Origin: Beroe forskalii
Lineage: Eukaryota; Ctenophora; Nuda; Beroida; Beroidae
Assembly: GCA_011033025.1 (NCBI GenBank)
Contig: WFMF01000090.1
Location: 463,507-527,506, forward strand
Reading direction: 5' to 3'
Length of the DNA stretch: 64,000 nucleotides
Shown here piece after piece: positions 37,259 to 49,715 of the stretch. Below the pieces are notes generated by a model, which saw nothing but the letters and a program-made list of their open reading frames with translations, made no database searches and was not told the origin of the DNA. How positions within the stretch are numbered: position 1 is the first letter of the stretch; each line of letters opens with the position of its first letter. Both the position numbers and the translations under genes were made by a program.

Positions 37259-40200
37259 ATGACTGATAAATCAACCAATCCTGTTACAGGAATTGCCATT
37301 GGAGTAGCATTGTCTCTGGCGGTAGTAGTTGGGACAACACTTGCCGTGCTGGGAGGATTGGGTTACTTGAAGTCTAACCCAGACCCTACCGACCCTACCG
37401 TGCAGCCCATTGTAGGATGCAGCAACTGCGCAGTAAGAGTCTGGTATTTTCTGGTCAATGTCCCGATACGAGGGAAATCGGAGATTTTTCTAACATTGCA
37501 GATGCCAATCTTTCAGTACTATTTGATTTTGAAAACGAAGAATTCCACTTCCACGGTTCAAGTTGGCTCCAAGTAAATATAAATTATAACATGGTAATCT
37601 ATTATTTTCACTGCTTTCAGTTCACTACGTCAGACTGGATATCATACGGAGGATCAGGCTACTCAGCCAACAAATCAGACTGTGGTGATGAGCTGTATGT
37701 CCAAACTGACTCGGCCAACAACCTTTTCAAGGTATGCAACCGCTCGGCGTAGAAAACGTATGGTATACATTTTGGTCGCCAGAGTCCAGACTGGGACCAG
37801 AAACAGGTGTCAAACTTAAACTAATTACAGTCAAAAAGTATTAATAATGGAATGATATTGATACAACTATCAGGTAACAACATTTTTTCTGCAGATTGGG
37901 GCCACAAAACCAAGTAATCTAGGAGCGGGGAGCGAATTGCAAAGTGACACTGTCAACCTCTTTCAGACTGGAGTTAAGCTGGGTAAGTCATAAAGTGATT
38001 TGATTTTGATTCCAATAGTTTTCTTCTTAAATAATTCTCCTTAAATATTTCTTCTTAAATATTTTTTCTTAAATATTTCTTCTTAAATATTTCTTCTTAA
38101 ATATTTCTTCTTAAATATTTTATTAGAGACATCATATGAACTGAATAATCGACTCTATCCTAACGTGTTGCACTAACATGTAAACACTTCATCAATTGTC
38201 CCTAACGCGATTTACTATTGCTTATTGTAAACGCAACATCTGTGTTACATGCAACGCAACATCTGCGTTACATGTAACGCAACAGCTGCGTTACATGTAA
38301 CGCAACATCTGCGTTACAAATAACGCAACAGCTGCGTTACATGTAACGCAACATCTACGTTACAAATAACGCAACATCTGCCGTAGATTGGCTGGCTGGT
38401 GCGACAGAACGGGGTAACGAGACTGTTAGAATAGTGCTGTCTGATGATGGTACTCAGTATGGTGGGCTGGGTAACTTCGATCAGACCCTCTTCAAAGATA
38501 AGCCAAGCGGAGAGACTGCGACCACCTACACGGTAAGAAACAAAAAACTTAAAATGTGGGGCCCATCAAACTAGGAGATTGACTATAAGGGGCATGACAT
38601 CAACATTCTACAGGTTAACTGTTTCAAACGTTGGCAAATTAACTCCATTCTCTCAGCTGTGGACGACCCCAGAAAAGCCTTGGTACATGCCGTTCTACGT
38701 GAGCCGGACAAGTAGTGCAGCTATATGTGCCTTCCTCGACGTTCAAGGTACATTTAAATACCATATGAAGTGCGATATAAAATCGATATGTTAGACAGAA
38801 GAATCGGTCAAAGAGAAAATACGAATAATTGGTTAGATGGAAAAATCTAAACGCCTATAAAAACGGACCAAAATGTTCTAAAATTCCTCAATTTTTAATC
38901 GAATAATTTTCTCCCGAACAGGGGCGCCTGTGAAGGTCACCGTGAAAGCCACCACCACAGAATGGCTCATATACTCCCTTACTGACGTTGCTTTCCACGT
39001 GTACGAAGCTGGAACTGCCGAGGCAGCCCTCAAACTATGTGTTGCTAAGTCCCGGGAGATATACCCTACAGTAACGGCTACTCCAGTCTGGAGTGACAGC
39101 GTTATAGTCGGCAGGTGCGTTGGGCGCGTATTTCATGGGCGTATTTCATTGAATGGGCGTATTTCATTGGAGCGTATTTCATTGAATGGGTGTATTTCAT
39201 TGAATGACATATTTCATTGAATGAGCGTATTCCATTAATTTCAGCTGTTTTTAAACTGGGTTGGTTCCTTCAAAGAATTTCTGCATAAGTTTTCTTGCAT
39301 CTTGTTTGTGAAAGTACTCGTATATTTCGTGAGATGAAGTCATTTTCACCCACCATGAAATACCTCAATTATCTCTACATATTTGTTTTACTCCGTGACG
39401 CAAATTCAATAAAATTATATTCACGAGTTTGATGTTCTAATCACTGATAAGAACATCAAACTCGTGATTTAACTTATCACATGACACATGTACACCCTTG
39501 CAGCTTCGCATCATTGACTGACATAGAGACAGCCAAACAGACAGCGGATACTATTGCCACCCACTACATTCTTTCCGGGGACAGTCTATCATTGACAGGT
39601 TATTTTATGATATTTCCAAGAAATTAAATGAGTGAAATTGAAAATTCGTGAGCTAGAAATCATTGATGTTCTGAGGAGTGTAAAAACCGGCAGCTCATCA
39701 GAAATAACATGGTCAAGGATTTGACCAATTATATTCTCTTCTAGATGGTGCAGTTCAAGTTGAAGATGATACTGTGACTGCTCTAGATTCCAGTGTTTAT
39801 CTGGCCTGGCCGTCTCTTCTACCTGTTACTTCAGGTGAGATAAGCTTCAGACGGCTCTATTCTCACATCTGACGTTTCTATCGCTGTTTATAATGCATCT
39901 AGAGGCTATTTGACTGGTTGTGTCCATGTTGGTTTACACAATACACCTTTGCATGACGGATCTAAACTGGATACAGAGACAATTTTACTGAACGCCATCA
40001 GATTTCTATCATGAGAATTCTATCAATCTAGCATGTCAAATACTAAACCTGACCCTGACCCTAACCCAGTAACCCAACACATGCATGATTCAGATACTCC
40101 GAGTACTCTGACAGAAGCGAATGGCTACTTGCCAGTCGATGGAAAGTATGTGCTCGACTACGATAATGCCGGGATTAAAGCGATCATTACAACTGGTATC

Positions 40201-42662
40201 GAGAAGTACCAGCCAACTGGGGTGGTTCTCTCGGGTGGTTCACTTCCCTATACCTCCGGTAAGTGAGGATTATCGTGATGCCTGCTCAATGAACTGAATA
40301 TCTGTAACTTTTTCCAAAATTAATGTTCCTGTATGATTAAAATTTACCATTAATTAATCACTACTAATTATAATTACCATTAATTATAATTACCACTACT
40401 CCATCACTACTCCAGACGCAGCCTGCCCCACACACCTCTACTGCAAGCCTCTCAACTACACCACAGACAACGTTCTCTGTTCCTCCACCCAACTTTCCGG
40501 GGACACCCCCCTCTTCCTCCTTCACAACACCTACGAGAGATCCCGAGCCTCAGCCATCACAACAACCTCAGGATCCCCTGCAGTGCTCCAGGGATCGGTA
40601 GTTAGTCCGGGATTAACGCAGTACTACCATGATCCCGGGACGGGACTGACAGAGGAGGGATTAGCCGGGTGTCTGAACAGTATTCTCAGTTTGCAAGGAC
40701 TGGGCGTGTCAGGAGTTACCTGTAATATGTGTGGAGGGGTTATGCCGGCCAGTGGAGACGCGGCGTTACTCTCCCTGTGTGGCAGGTGAGGTTATAGATG
40801 AATGCCTCCAAGCACTTTTTACTTTTTAGCCCAATTTTCCTAATTTTCAACTCCCTTACTTCTCATTAAGTCCTTATCCTTGATAAGAGCATCAATTCTA
40901 TTTTTATTTTGGAGATTTTTTCTCTTAGATCGGACAATCTTCATGCAAAATCAAATTCTTTACATTCTACACTTTTTAACTTTTCAGGTGGGCTCACTTA
41001 TCTCTTTTGATGCCTTACATAATTATGACGAACAGTGACACAGCCCTGCAGCTAACAGATAAAAACTTTATATCCATCCTTCAAGGAAGATAAAGTTGTT
41101 TTTGTATACTCCGAAAAAGTTTCTCTTCCCGATAAGGTTCTATGTTTTGTCTCCTTATCTACAGAAAAGTTTTTCAGATACTTCAGTCATCCAAAACAGC
41201 CTGAAAATTCGGAAGCAGCTGAAGTATTACCTATCCGATGCCTTTCAATCGAGAGTTGAAAACAATGATCCCTTTGTGGCACCCTACACCGGGACACAAA
41301 CTTCACAATCTACAACCGTGGTTTTGGGAGAGAATCTAGCACCTAGCACGCTTTGAATTGTAGGTCAGACTTTTCTCACAATGTGAATGTGAGGCTGAGG
41401 CTGGAATTTATTCTAAGTTATAGATGACAGGATGACTGATGACTGGAATTAAAATATCATTTGAGAACCACTGAATATTACACTTTTGGGAGAGAATCTA
41501 GCACTTACAGTACCGGATACCTCGGGTACCTCGGTCGTTCTACCCTCGGGTGGGTGGTTTTCTGTCGCTAGTATCAGTGATACAACATACTTCAACTCCG
41601 GTAAGTTCGTATAAAATCTTTGTTTTGTACTTAATTATTTCTTTGTGAAGTCAAAAAATGGACGTAAACTCCGGTACGTTTGTATAAAATCCGAAAATTG
41701 TTGTTACGTTATTGCTACTTTGTGTTGTGAAAAATGGAGCTGAAACGCTTTGCATGACCGAATCAGCTGAAAAAGAAAATGTGTAATCCGACACTTTCAG
41801 GTAAAGAAGAATTGACAAATTTCTATAAATTCATCATATTTTCCGATGGTAACGCTGCTTCCACAATTACCAATAGTGCAGACAATTTGGAGAACGTTCT
41901 ATTCTTCAAAAGTTCATCTATCTTCGTCCTATATGAAACAGGTAACATATCTTTCATGCGCCCTATTTCTGCAAATGTGGGCACAATTCATAATTACTTT
42001 TTTACACTAAATTTTTCAACTCGATTAGCGTGGCTTCCGAGCAAATTACAAAGTTCGAAGTCTCTAGAATAATCTATCAAACTGCAGTGGTTTTCGAAAT
42101 CGAATATGGCTAATGGCTATCAGCTATTAATGTGTCGAAGCATCTGGAATGGAATCAAAGAATTAAAAATCAACTTAATCTTTGACTTCCATGTGGAATA
42201 TTTGACCTTTATGTCGAATGACAAAAGTGAAAGGTAGCAAACAAAAGCGAAAGTTACCACAGTATCATTTCAGATAGTCAGGTAGTGGTACGCATATTCC
42301 AGCCCATCGACAATTTCTCCAAGGACGACTCTATATCGCACGATTTCTCTTACACCGAAGGGGCTAACACATTCACCACTACCATCGGGCTCAATCCACA
42401 GGACAGTAAAATAACATTCACACCCAGTGCGTCCAATAATGCGGTTATCCAGACTCAAATCAAAGTGCTGAAAGTAGAGCTGTACGGGTGGCTAGGAGCA
42501 GCATCGAATGTAAAGGACGAACCGTATATATCAAAGAACGTTCTGACTTTCGATGGAAGTGATTATCTGAACATTGCGTTTGACTATAGCACAGATAATA
42601 AGGATTTGTTTCCTGCTGCTGCGTGGGAAGAACAGCTACGCGGTAATGGAGGCGGGTCTTAG
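37259..42662 (+). CDS. Orphan multi-exon gene, predicted signal-anchor membrane or secreted protein
   Basis: The ATG at 37259 opens a short polar stretch and one hydrophobic helix, GIAIGVALSLAVVVGTTLAV, so the product should be a type II membrane protein or secreted. Exons fit together in phase: 37259-37432, 37621-37731, 37895-37982, 38391-38532, 38655-38746, 38922-39115, 39504-39598, 39745-39834, 40115-40258, 40416-40786, an unresolved exon in 40989-41355, about 41505-41600, 41801-41941 and 42274-42662 (stop TAG). About 700 residues. Cysteines are few (GCSNCA near the helix; CPTHLYC, CNMCGG and CG near 40430-40780), hinting at extracellular disulfides. No domain is recognised; alternation of polar Ser/Thr-rich strands suggests beta-rich ectodomains. 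Most introns are phase 1, as in extracellular modular proteins. An apparent insertion near 41342-41483 may damage one exon. Confidence 0.7.
38030..38125. repeat. Short tandem repeat TAAATATTTCTTCT
   Basis: A unit of about 14-15 bases (TAAATATTTCTTCT) is repeated about six times in an intron of the orphan gene. Confidence 0.85.
38228..38385. repeat. Palindromic minisatellite with ATGTAACGCAAC units
   Basis: Six or more units of about 24 bases (for example CATGTAACGCAACATCTGCG) follow each other. Each contains GTTAC/GTAAC and GCAACATCTGCGTT inverted halves, so every unit is itself nearly self-complementary. The array ends just before the exon at 38391. Confidence 0.85.
39119..39236. repeat. 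Minisatellite TGGGCGTATTTCATTGAA
   Basis: About six copies of an 18-19 base unit (GGGCGTATTTCATTGAATG) begin immediately at the splice donor of the exon ending at 39115 and run into the intron. Confidence 0.8.
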
Positions 42663-45384
42663 GGTGTAATTATTAGGGTGTGATTAGTGTATCCACGCGC
42701 GCGACATTCCACACTTTCCATATTACAGTTAGGACCGTCACATTAGCCGAGTTTGTCATTTAATGTCAGAAGAATTATAGACGGAAAACGTCCGTAGAGA
42801 TGGGGGCGGTGGTGTCAGGATCGTTCAAGACTGCCGGTCTGCCGGTGGATCTTATTTCACACCAAAGCTCGGTACAATCTCAGTTGAATGTACTTTTCAG
42901 ATATTAAGGGCACTGATTTTGGGGGATACTGTAACAAAATTAGAATTACTTATCAGTATGGTTGGCGATTGAATGTTACATTTTCTAGGCTTAGAATTGT
43001 GCTTTGATAGTCTTATTAAAATCATTCAAGAATATCACTCCAAGAAGATAAAAAAGGTGCCGAACCCATGATATTATATTGAATTTAAACCGGCCCAAGT
43101 TCAACTTATACGCATGAAAGCTAAGGATGTATATTGTATATGTATAATGTATATTGTTTGATTTTAGTTTTGTACTTTTGATACAAATATGAAATTGTTG
43201 ATGAAAACCTTTTTAGAAGATAGTGCTGTCAGAGTACGTTCATTTGTATACTACATTTAAAACATTTCCGTTTTCTCTTTGCAACGATACTGAGAAAAAT
43301 ATTCTATTATTTAAAATATATTTAATTATTTAATCAATATCTTCGGAGAAAATGAAATATTTTTCCTGAACATGAAATAATCTGTCTATCATAATACTGT
43401 ATCTTTTTGGATAAAATTCTTTTAACCGTTTAAATATTTAAACCTTGTGACTTTTATTAATGGAATCAAGTTTTTATTATTCTTGCTCTTATGAGCTTAT
43501 ATAAGGTACATTTTCATTCCCAATTACCTAGTGTTATTCAGTCTTTAAGATTTGCTAAAACGAAAAGCTATTTTTATGTTCTCAATTTTCACGCCTCATT
43601 TTTGCAGGAAATTTCACAAATCGCAACATTCAAAAAATATGCGTATTCATGGTTGGTCCGAAGGCAGCAGGGGTCTGAGGTTCCGTTAATATTTAATATT
43701 ATTTGTAATTTTAACACTTTTCCTCTCCTCTGATTGAGATAAAAGAAGCGAGAAGTTGTTAATAGTGCATAGTACCATAATTTAAACGAGTGTTCAATGT
43801 ATAAAACGATTCATCAAAAGATGATCAGTCAGCAAAATTAAAAATACTTGAAATATCATACCGTCATAATACGAAGAGGATTCCGTCTAAGATATTCATA
43901 GGATTGTCAGTATAATAATCTAAAAAAATAGTTGCGCCTGCCAGCACAATTCTTGTTATCCATTGTTCCCGTATGCAGGCGCTTAATTTCCCTCCCCAAC
44001 ATACGAAAATTATAAATCACGAGGATGAATAACAGTTAATTAAAGTTCCGCGCACCGTATACGCATAACTTTGTGGCGGCGCGTAGGTTTCACGTGTGAT
44101 CATCGCTTCACGAACGCTGCGCGGCGCATGTTTCGTAGGTTCGTTGTAATTTGAGATTTCGCGCAAAGCCTTTATTTCATTTTATGTAAGTTTTGTTACG
44201 TTAGAATTTTGTAGACTCCTGCGTACGCATTTGCCTACTTATCATTGCGCTGCTTCTTTGATATGATTATAATGGTTTTTACTCCGAGATGATCCTTATG
44301 ATTTAATGATTCACACTTTTCAATTTTCATTGGAATTGGTTCAACATATTTCTTCGAACAGAACTTAGACGATTCAGTAGCCTACTCTGTCAAATGACCT
44401 CAATTGTCTTCATGTTGCAGCATCATTTTTTCCTGAAATAGTTGTTGCCTACTTTTGTTGTTTAAAATGTCAGTAATAAAGTTAGAATTGAGTGTTTAAC
44501 GAAATTATCATTAAGTTCACTCCTCGGCCTTATGTTGTGAAGTTGTGATAGCCGCAGGAGTCAATGACTGATATTCTGATAATCGCTCTTCAGGCAGCTG
44601 ATTGCTGCCCAAGTAAGGAATGACTTGGGCCGAATTCAGCCTCGCATATATGATACATTTCTGACAAAGGAAGAAATTTGACATAATTTGGCACGGACGC
44701 CGGCCGTGGCGCGCGCACGTGCAACGTGAATACTGGCCTCTGATTGGTTGTTAGCATGGTTACCACAGTGGAGGTAGTATGTACAAATTTCTCGGGCACT
44801 TTCTGAACTTGTCCATTGCCAACCCTCTCATTTGCCTTTTTGTATACACAAAAAGGCCAATGGGGAGGGAAAAAATAGTTCATTAATAATAAGTCAGTAT
44901 GGTGGTGTGTCGAACTCCTACGTGCGCGGCTCACTGGCTGAACTTAATGACAGGCAGTGAGCCGCGCACGTAGGTGTTCGACAAGCCCCTGATTAGAAAC
45001 ACGTCTGAAAGTTCAGACATGCGTTCCGTAGCTAGTTCATGAGCTTAAATATAAATCAAATACAACTAACCTACAGAAACAGACAAATAGATTCTTAAAA
45101 AGGAACTAAAAATACATTGATTGCCTATATACAGCAGCGACTTTGTGATATTTAGCCGCAGATTTTACAGTTTTTAAATGGAAATGAGATCTATAACAGG
45201 GCCTTTACATAAAGCGGATACGTCATAACAATACTGGGGGTTGAAAAACAAGTTCAAACTATCAAAATAACGATGAATGAACCTGTTCAGTAGCAGGCGA
45301 AGATAATCACCAGATTTTATTAAGCTTCTGATAACCAATTCTCTGATCGTATATCAGTAAATATCTTTACCTCCTAAGAAGGTG
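42663..45384. other. Intergenic region between the orphan gene and PIGA
   Basis: The two genes converge here, so both 3' ends lie inside. A hairpin GCGCCTGC...GCAGGCGC sits at about 43933-43982. A CpG-rich patch with GCGGCGCG and GCGCGGCGC is found at about 44045-44180. A strong stem-loop repeat follows at 44893-44985. No exon is supported. Confidence 0.5.
44893..44985. repeat. Stem-loop element, copy 1
   Basis: TCGAACTCCTACGTGCGCGG followed by CTCACTG pairs with CAGTGAGCCGCGCACGTAGG followed by TGTTCGA, leaving a loop of about 18 bases. The stem is close to perfect. A related copy lies at 45640-45737. Confidence 0.8.
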
Positions 45385-48300
45385 TTACCTCCTCCCCAGA
45401 ACGTTAGGAATCCCCGGCTCCCGTCTCCCGTCCTCGTACACGTACGAGACCTTCTCAATCGTCTTCTCCGGCTGTTGGAGAGGGTTTAACTTAATAACAT
45501 CTTAAACATTTCGTATCTCACCGAGCACCAGACAAGCTTCTTGCTTCAGTGACCCGAATGTGTGCACATGCATCGTTCGATGAAGGGATTGATAAAGACG
45601 CGCTCTCGAAAGGGTCTTTCAACGATAGAAAAGGCGTATTTGTGCGCGGCTCACTGCCCGTAATTACGAGCCAGTAAGTCGCTCACGGTTACGCCACACA
45701 GGAAAAGCCGCGCGCGAAGGAGTTCAACACACCACCGTAATATGTGAGAAAATAGGCATGTAATACCTGGAAAATACGCTGTGATAGCCAGGACGATGAA
45801 AGAAATAGCATAGCAGATGCAGTAGAGGATGCCTGCTACCGGGGCTCTGCTCCTTTGTAGAGCAAGTCTTTCGGTGAGCGTGGGCCGCACATCGCACTCC
45901 TTGTACACCTGAGAGAGTGTGGAGTATTAGGTGGAGTAAAGTGCCAGGTGGAGCGAAGAGGAGTAGGGTGGAGCGAAGTACCACGTGTGGTGAAGTGGAG
46001 TGGAGCGTGGTTAAAGATGGAGCGAATTGCCAGATGGATTGTGGAATGCGAGAATAAAAGAGAGCAAGGAACATGGATCGGACTTTTTCGAGGGATTATC
46101 CCTCCTGAGATGACCATAATGCATAAAATATTGGGGGATAAATTGCTGTTGAAGATTCACCTGTTCAGTTCGCCTCGTGACATCTGCCCAGCTGTACATC
46201 TCCTTGACTCTTCGATGTGACTCAAATGGTGGAGTTATGTCGCCACTGTCAATCCTGAAACAAGCAATAGGAATTGGTTCAAATCATCACTAATTTAAAG
46301 TTTGCTGAAACATTGACGATAATCTCCAGCTCTGCTCCATTGATCGAGATTTATTATTATGAACTTTTTTGAACATTATTTTTTTGAACATTCTGTACAC
46401 ATTTTCTAATATTAACCAGTATTAACATAAATTTGAAGATGCGGTTACGTCGCACATTTCACTGGTGGATTGTACCTGTCGATTGTTTCGAGAAGCCCCT
46501 GAGAAAGAGAACCCGGGCTCGCTTCTTCAGCTAAACAAACAAACTTCTCCGGGAAAACTTCCACTATCCCTCCGACCTGCGGAAATCACATTCAACGTTG
46601 AGTGGTGCCATCAATATCATCCAAGTGATTTCATTTCAATTCGCTTCTAGCTTTTCAAAACACAAGGAAATTTTCCATCCATAAGACAAAGTAGTTACAT
46701 ACCGCAGTGCTGACAACAGGAAGACCACACGACACCGCCTCCACGATTGCCATACAGAAGGCCTCGGTCAGGGATGTGTTGAGGAAGATATGACCCTGGA
46801 TAAGTACATCTCGTACTTTGCTTTGTTCCACGTTCCCTAACAACGTTACCCGCTCGTGCAAGCGGTGCTGCTCCCGCAGTTCTTCCAACATCAGCCGCTG
46901 TGAATTTGGAGCTAGTAAGTAACATCTAGCGCTGTGAATTAGGGGTGGTAAGTAACATCAACCGCTGTGAATTTGGAGCTGGTATTAATTATCGGTTTAG
47001 GATTCAACCTACTTCAACCGAGCTGGAAATATGAAAAATCAAATGTAAATTATGATCGATATTGGCGATGATCAAAATACCAAACGCAGGCGTTCAATCT
47101 TGATAATGTTATCTTGTCTACCATCAGATTATTTTCATGTGTGAATGGGAACTAGGAATAAGGATCATACCTTGGGTCCATCTCCACCGATAAGGAACTT
47201 CACTCTGCTATCAGCAGCGCACACCTTAGGAATGATGCCCGACAACAGATCTATACCTGAAATTCAAAATAGAAAAATATGAAGTGAAAATTACCTTCAA
47301 CAATGAAACCTTCAATAACTCTGTTATCCCCTCCCAATGTCACGAATTCAGTCTCAAAGATTCAAAGAATGAGTTCACTTCGAACATTAAAAGTTGAAAT
47401 ACCTTTCCGGTAGACAAGCCGTGACATAACCACTATCACAATCTCACGACTCGGGTCTGGGGGTGTGTCCGTAGGAACGAAGAGGGACGTATCGATAGCA
47501 TTCGGAATGACCCGTACCTAATGATGATGTGTCATAATCATAGTTTCACTGAATACCCAGACTAAATTTTTGATTCATTTACAAGAATTTTTATGGAGAG
47601 TGCAGCTTTCTTGGTCTAACTAAAGTGATTAGACTGTATTATTTCTAATTATATTTTGCCTATCCTCCACAAACCTTATCAGGCGGAATCCTAGCTCGCA
47701 GTACGGTGTTTTCTTTACTGGTGTGAGACACGCATATGACACCCCCAATGTCACCCAACGTGAACTCCAACATCTTGTTCGTCATGATAGCACCAAAGTC
47801 GTTAAACCCGAACAGCGAGTGGTCTGTGAGACAGGAAATAATAGATCAAACATAGCGCAGACAAATAAACATGACGCTAAGACGAATCGCAAGAAATTTT
47901 GGATGCTGATTGTAGAATTAAAGTGTTTACAAATACAAAACTTGCACAGGGTACACGTATGGGGGTAAGGCAAAAATTTGGCAAACTCAAAAAAACAGGA
48001 ACTATTTGACAAAGTCTGCTTTACCCCCATCCCCCCTCCCGCTGAAATATGCAAATTGAAGAGATCGAACCTGTGAACACAGTTCTCAGTCCCATGATTT
48101 TGGCACTAAGCAGAGCGTCAAGAGCAAAGGATGAGAAGGCTGAGTGTCCATGTACCACTTCTATCTGTTCCCTGATATAGAGATGGGGTTTAAGCTTTCC
48201 CATTCATTTGACCTAGCGCAAGAGTTGATTGTAAACTAATTGGCCGACGTCCCACGGGTAATCTAATAAACCACCGTTACTTATTAATTCAGGTTTTCAA

Positions 48301-48429
48301 ATTCATCTCGATCTAACTCGTGAGTACTTTTTTAAATGAATGCTCCTCAGTATATCACCAATGACCAAGATTAAAGCTAAAATTTGCCAGAATCAAGATT
48401 ACATTGAATCTTACTATATATAATGCGTC

Positions 48430-48473
<44 letters not shown>

Positions 48474-49151
48474 AGCATTTTCAAGTAAACATCAAATTAT
48501 TTTTTAATCGTTTTCAAAATTCCAAATTTTGCTAAAAATTTTGAAATTGAATATTAACACCCTGAATGAATTTAAAAAAATTCTTTCTAACCTATAATGA
48601 ATAAAATTTTGAGATTTTTTCCGTGAATAGCCACGCCCTTTTTTCCGTCAAAATTAAACTTTCGGGAATTTTTTCAACGAGTGAATAAAAATTTTGATAA
48701 TTTTGTCATGTAGAAAGGGCGTGTACGCCCTTTTTTCACACCTTTCGAAGTTGATCAGTTAAGCTTTTGAGAATTTTGTCCGCATGTTTGGGTCGCCCTG
48801 AAAAATTAAAATTCGAATTTTGTTCCTCCGCCATCGAGTTGCTTATGATGAGTAAAGGTTTTGTTACCGTTGCGGGCGTGGGAAGCACCATGAAATTAAA
48901 GTTTCCTTGTCAGTCCGGTCAAATTTGTAAAGACATGTTCTAGCTCATGCGGCCAGCCGTCCGTAGATGTACAAATAACGCACTCACCTGATGAATATAT
49001 GCCGTAGTATAGGCAGTGATATCCAGAAATTGGGAATGATAACGAGTCTGATGAGCATGTAGAAAGGAATGTAGTACACCTTGAGGGCTTGAGATCTTCC
49101 CCATGGTCATCAGCAGTGTGACTATCACGACCTTGTGTCCGGTGGGAGGTT
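45385..49151 (-). CDS. PIGA: PIG-A, catalytic subunit of GPI N-acetylglucosaminyltransferase
   Basis: Exons on the minus strand: 48988-49151, 48071-48171, 47675-47823, 47403-47517, 47171-47256, 46703-46897, 46476-46576, 46161-46254, 45767-45908 and a last one in 45385-45471. Diagnostic stretches are [81 protein letters not shown] and [19 protein letters not shown], the last being the donor-binding E-x7-E type region of GT4 glycosyltransferases. A C-terminal helix ([12 protein letters not shown]) matches the known ER anchor. The enzyme moves GlcNAc from UDP-GlcNAc to phosphatidylinositol on the cytosolic ER face. Oddities: the N-terminus with the GGVE region was not found, the frame changes inside the first exon, and the last exon can be read in two phases (stop at 45455 or 45385). 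Confidence 0.88.
45640..45737. repeat. Stem-loop element, copy 2 (diverged)
   Basis: GTGCGCGGCTCACTGCCCG at one side and GCCGCGCGCGAAGGAGTTCA then ACACACCACCGTAA at the other repeat the sequence of copy 1 with changes, in the opposite order. It lies in the last intron region of PIGA. Confidence 0.65.
46890..46985. repeat. Three diverged copies of a 30-base unit at a PIGA splice acceptor
   Basis: CGCTGTGAATTTGGAGCTAG plus AAGTAACATC-like tails recur at about 46896, 46930 and 46962. The first copy contains the acceptor of the PIGA exon ending at 46897, so the acceptor region itself has been duplicated. Confidence 0.7.
48437..48469. repeat. (TA)n microsatellite
   Basis: An uninterrupted run of about 16 TA dinucleotides in a PIGA intron. 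Confidence 0.95.
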
Positions 49152-49715
49152 CTGAAGGATGTGGCAGTTAAATGTCTGTCGCAGTGGAGTTACATAGTCA
49201 TTTCTGTGAAAAACATGCCTCAATGGTAAGATCATAATATTAAGAATTGAGGGGTATAAGACTAAAAATATATAGTCAGTCTGATTGGATAAAAATCATC
49301 TAATATGTGACGTATTGATTATAATAAAATTCGAGATCACTACAAATGTCAAATGTCTACTCTTCAATCATAAAGTCGAGTAATGAGTAACGTAAAGAAT
49401 ACATAAATGATTTATGTACATAGGAAAAAATAATAAATAAAAACTAGCATCATCAATAATGGGCAATTAATATTGCTCCGACCAGCTTCAACAAAAACGC
49501 CCAGGTCATTGTTCCAAACTTTACAATACCATTTCAGACACAAAAAATGCAAGAGTGTGAAACTCGATAAACAAAGCAGAAAATAGCTAAGTTTCAAAAA
49601 ATGTGGTTGGTAACACTAAACCAATCATAACAAAAAGCGAACTCTAGCTAAATATAATAGAAATCTGAATAATAAAACGGCAAATTAAAATATCTGAATC
49701 TATTCAAGTCCGATT

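Noticed and set aside
38228..38385. CRISPR-like array
   Set aside because: Units are contiguous with no unique spacers; it is a eukaryotic minisatellite.
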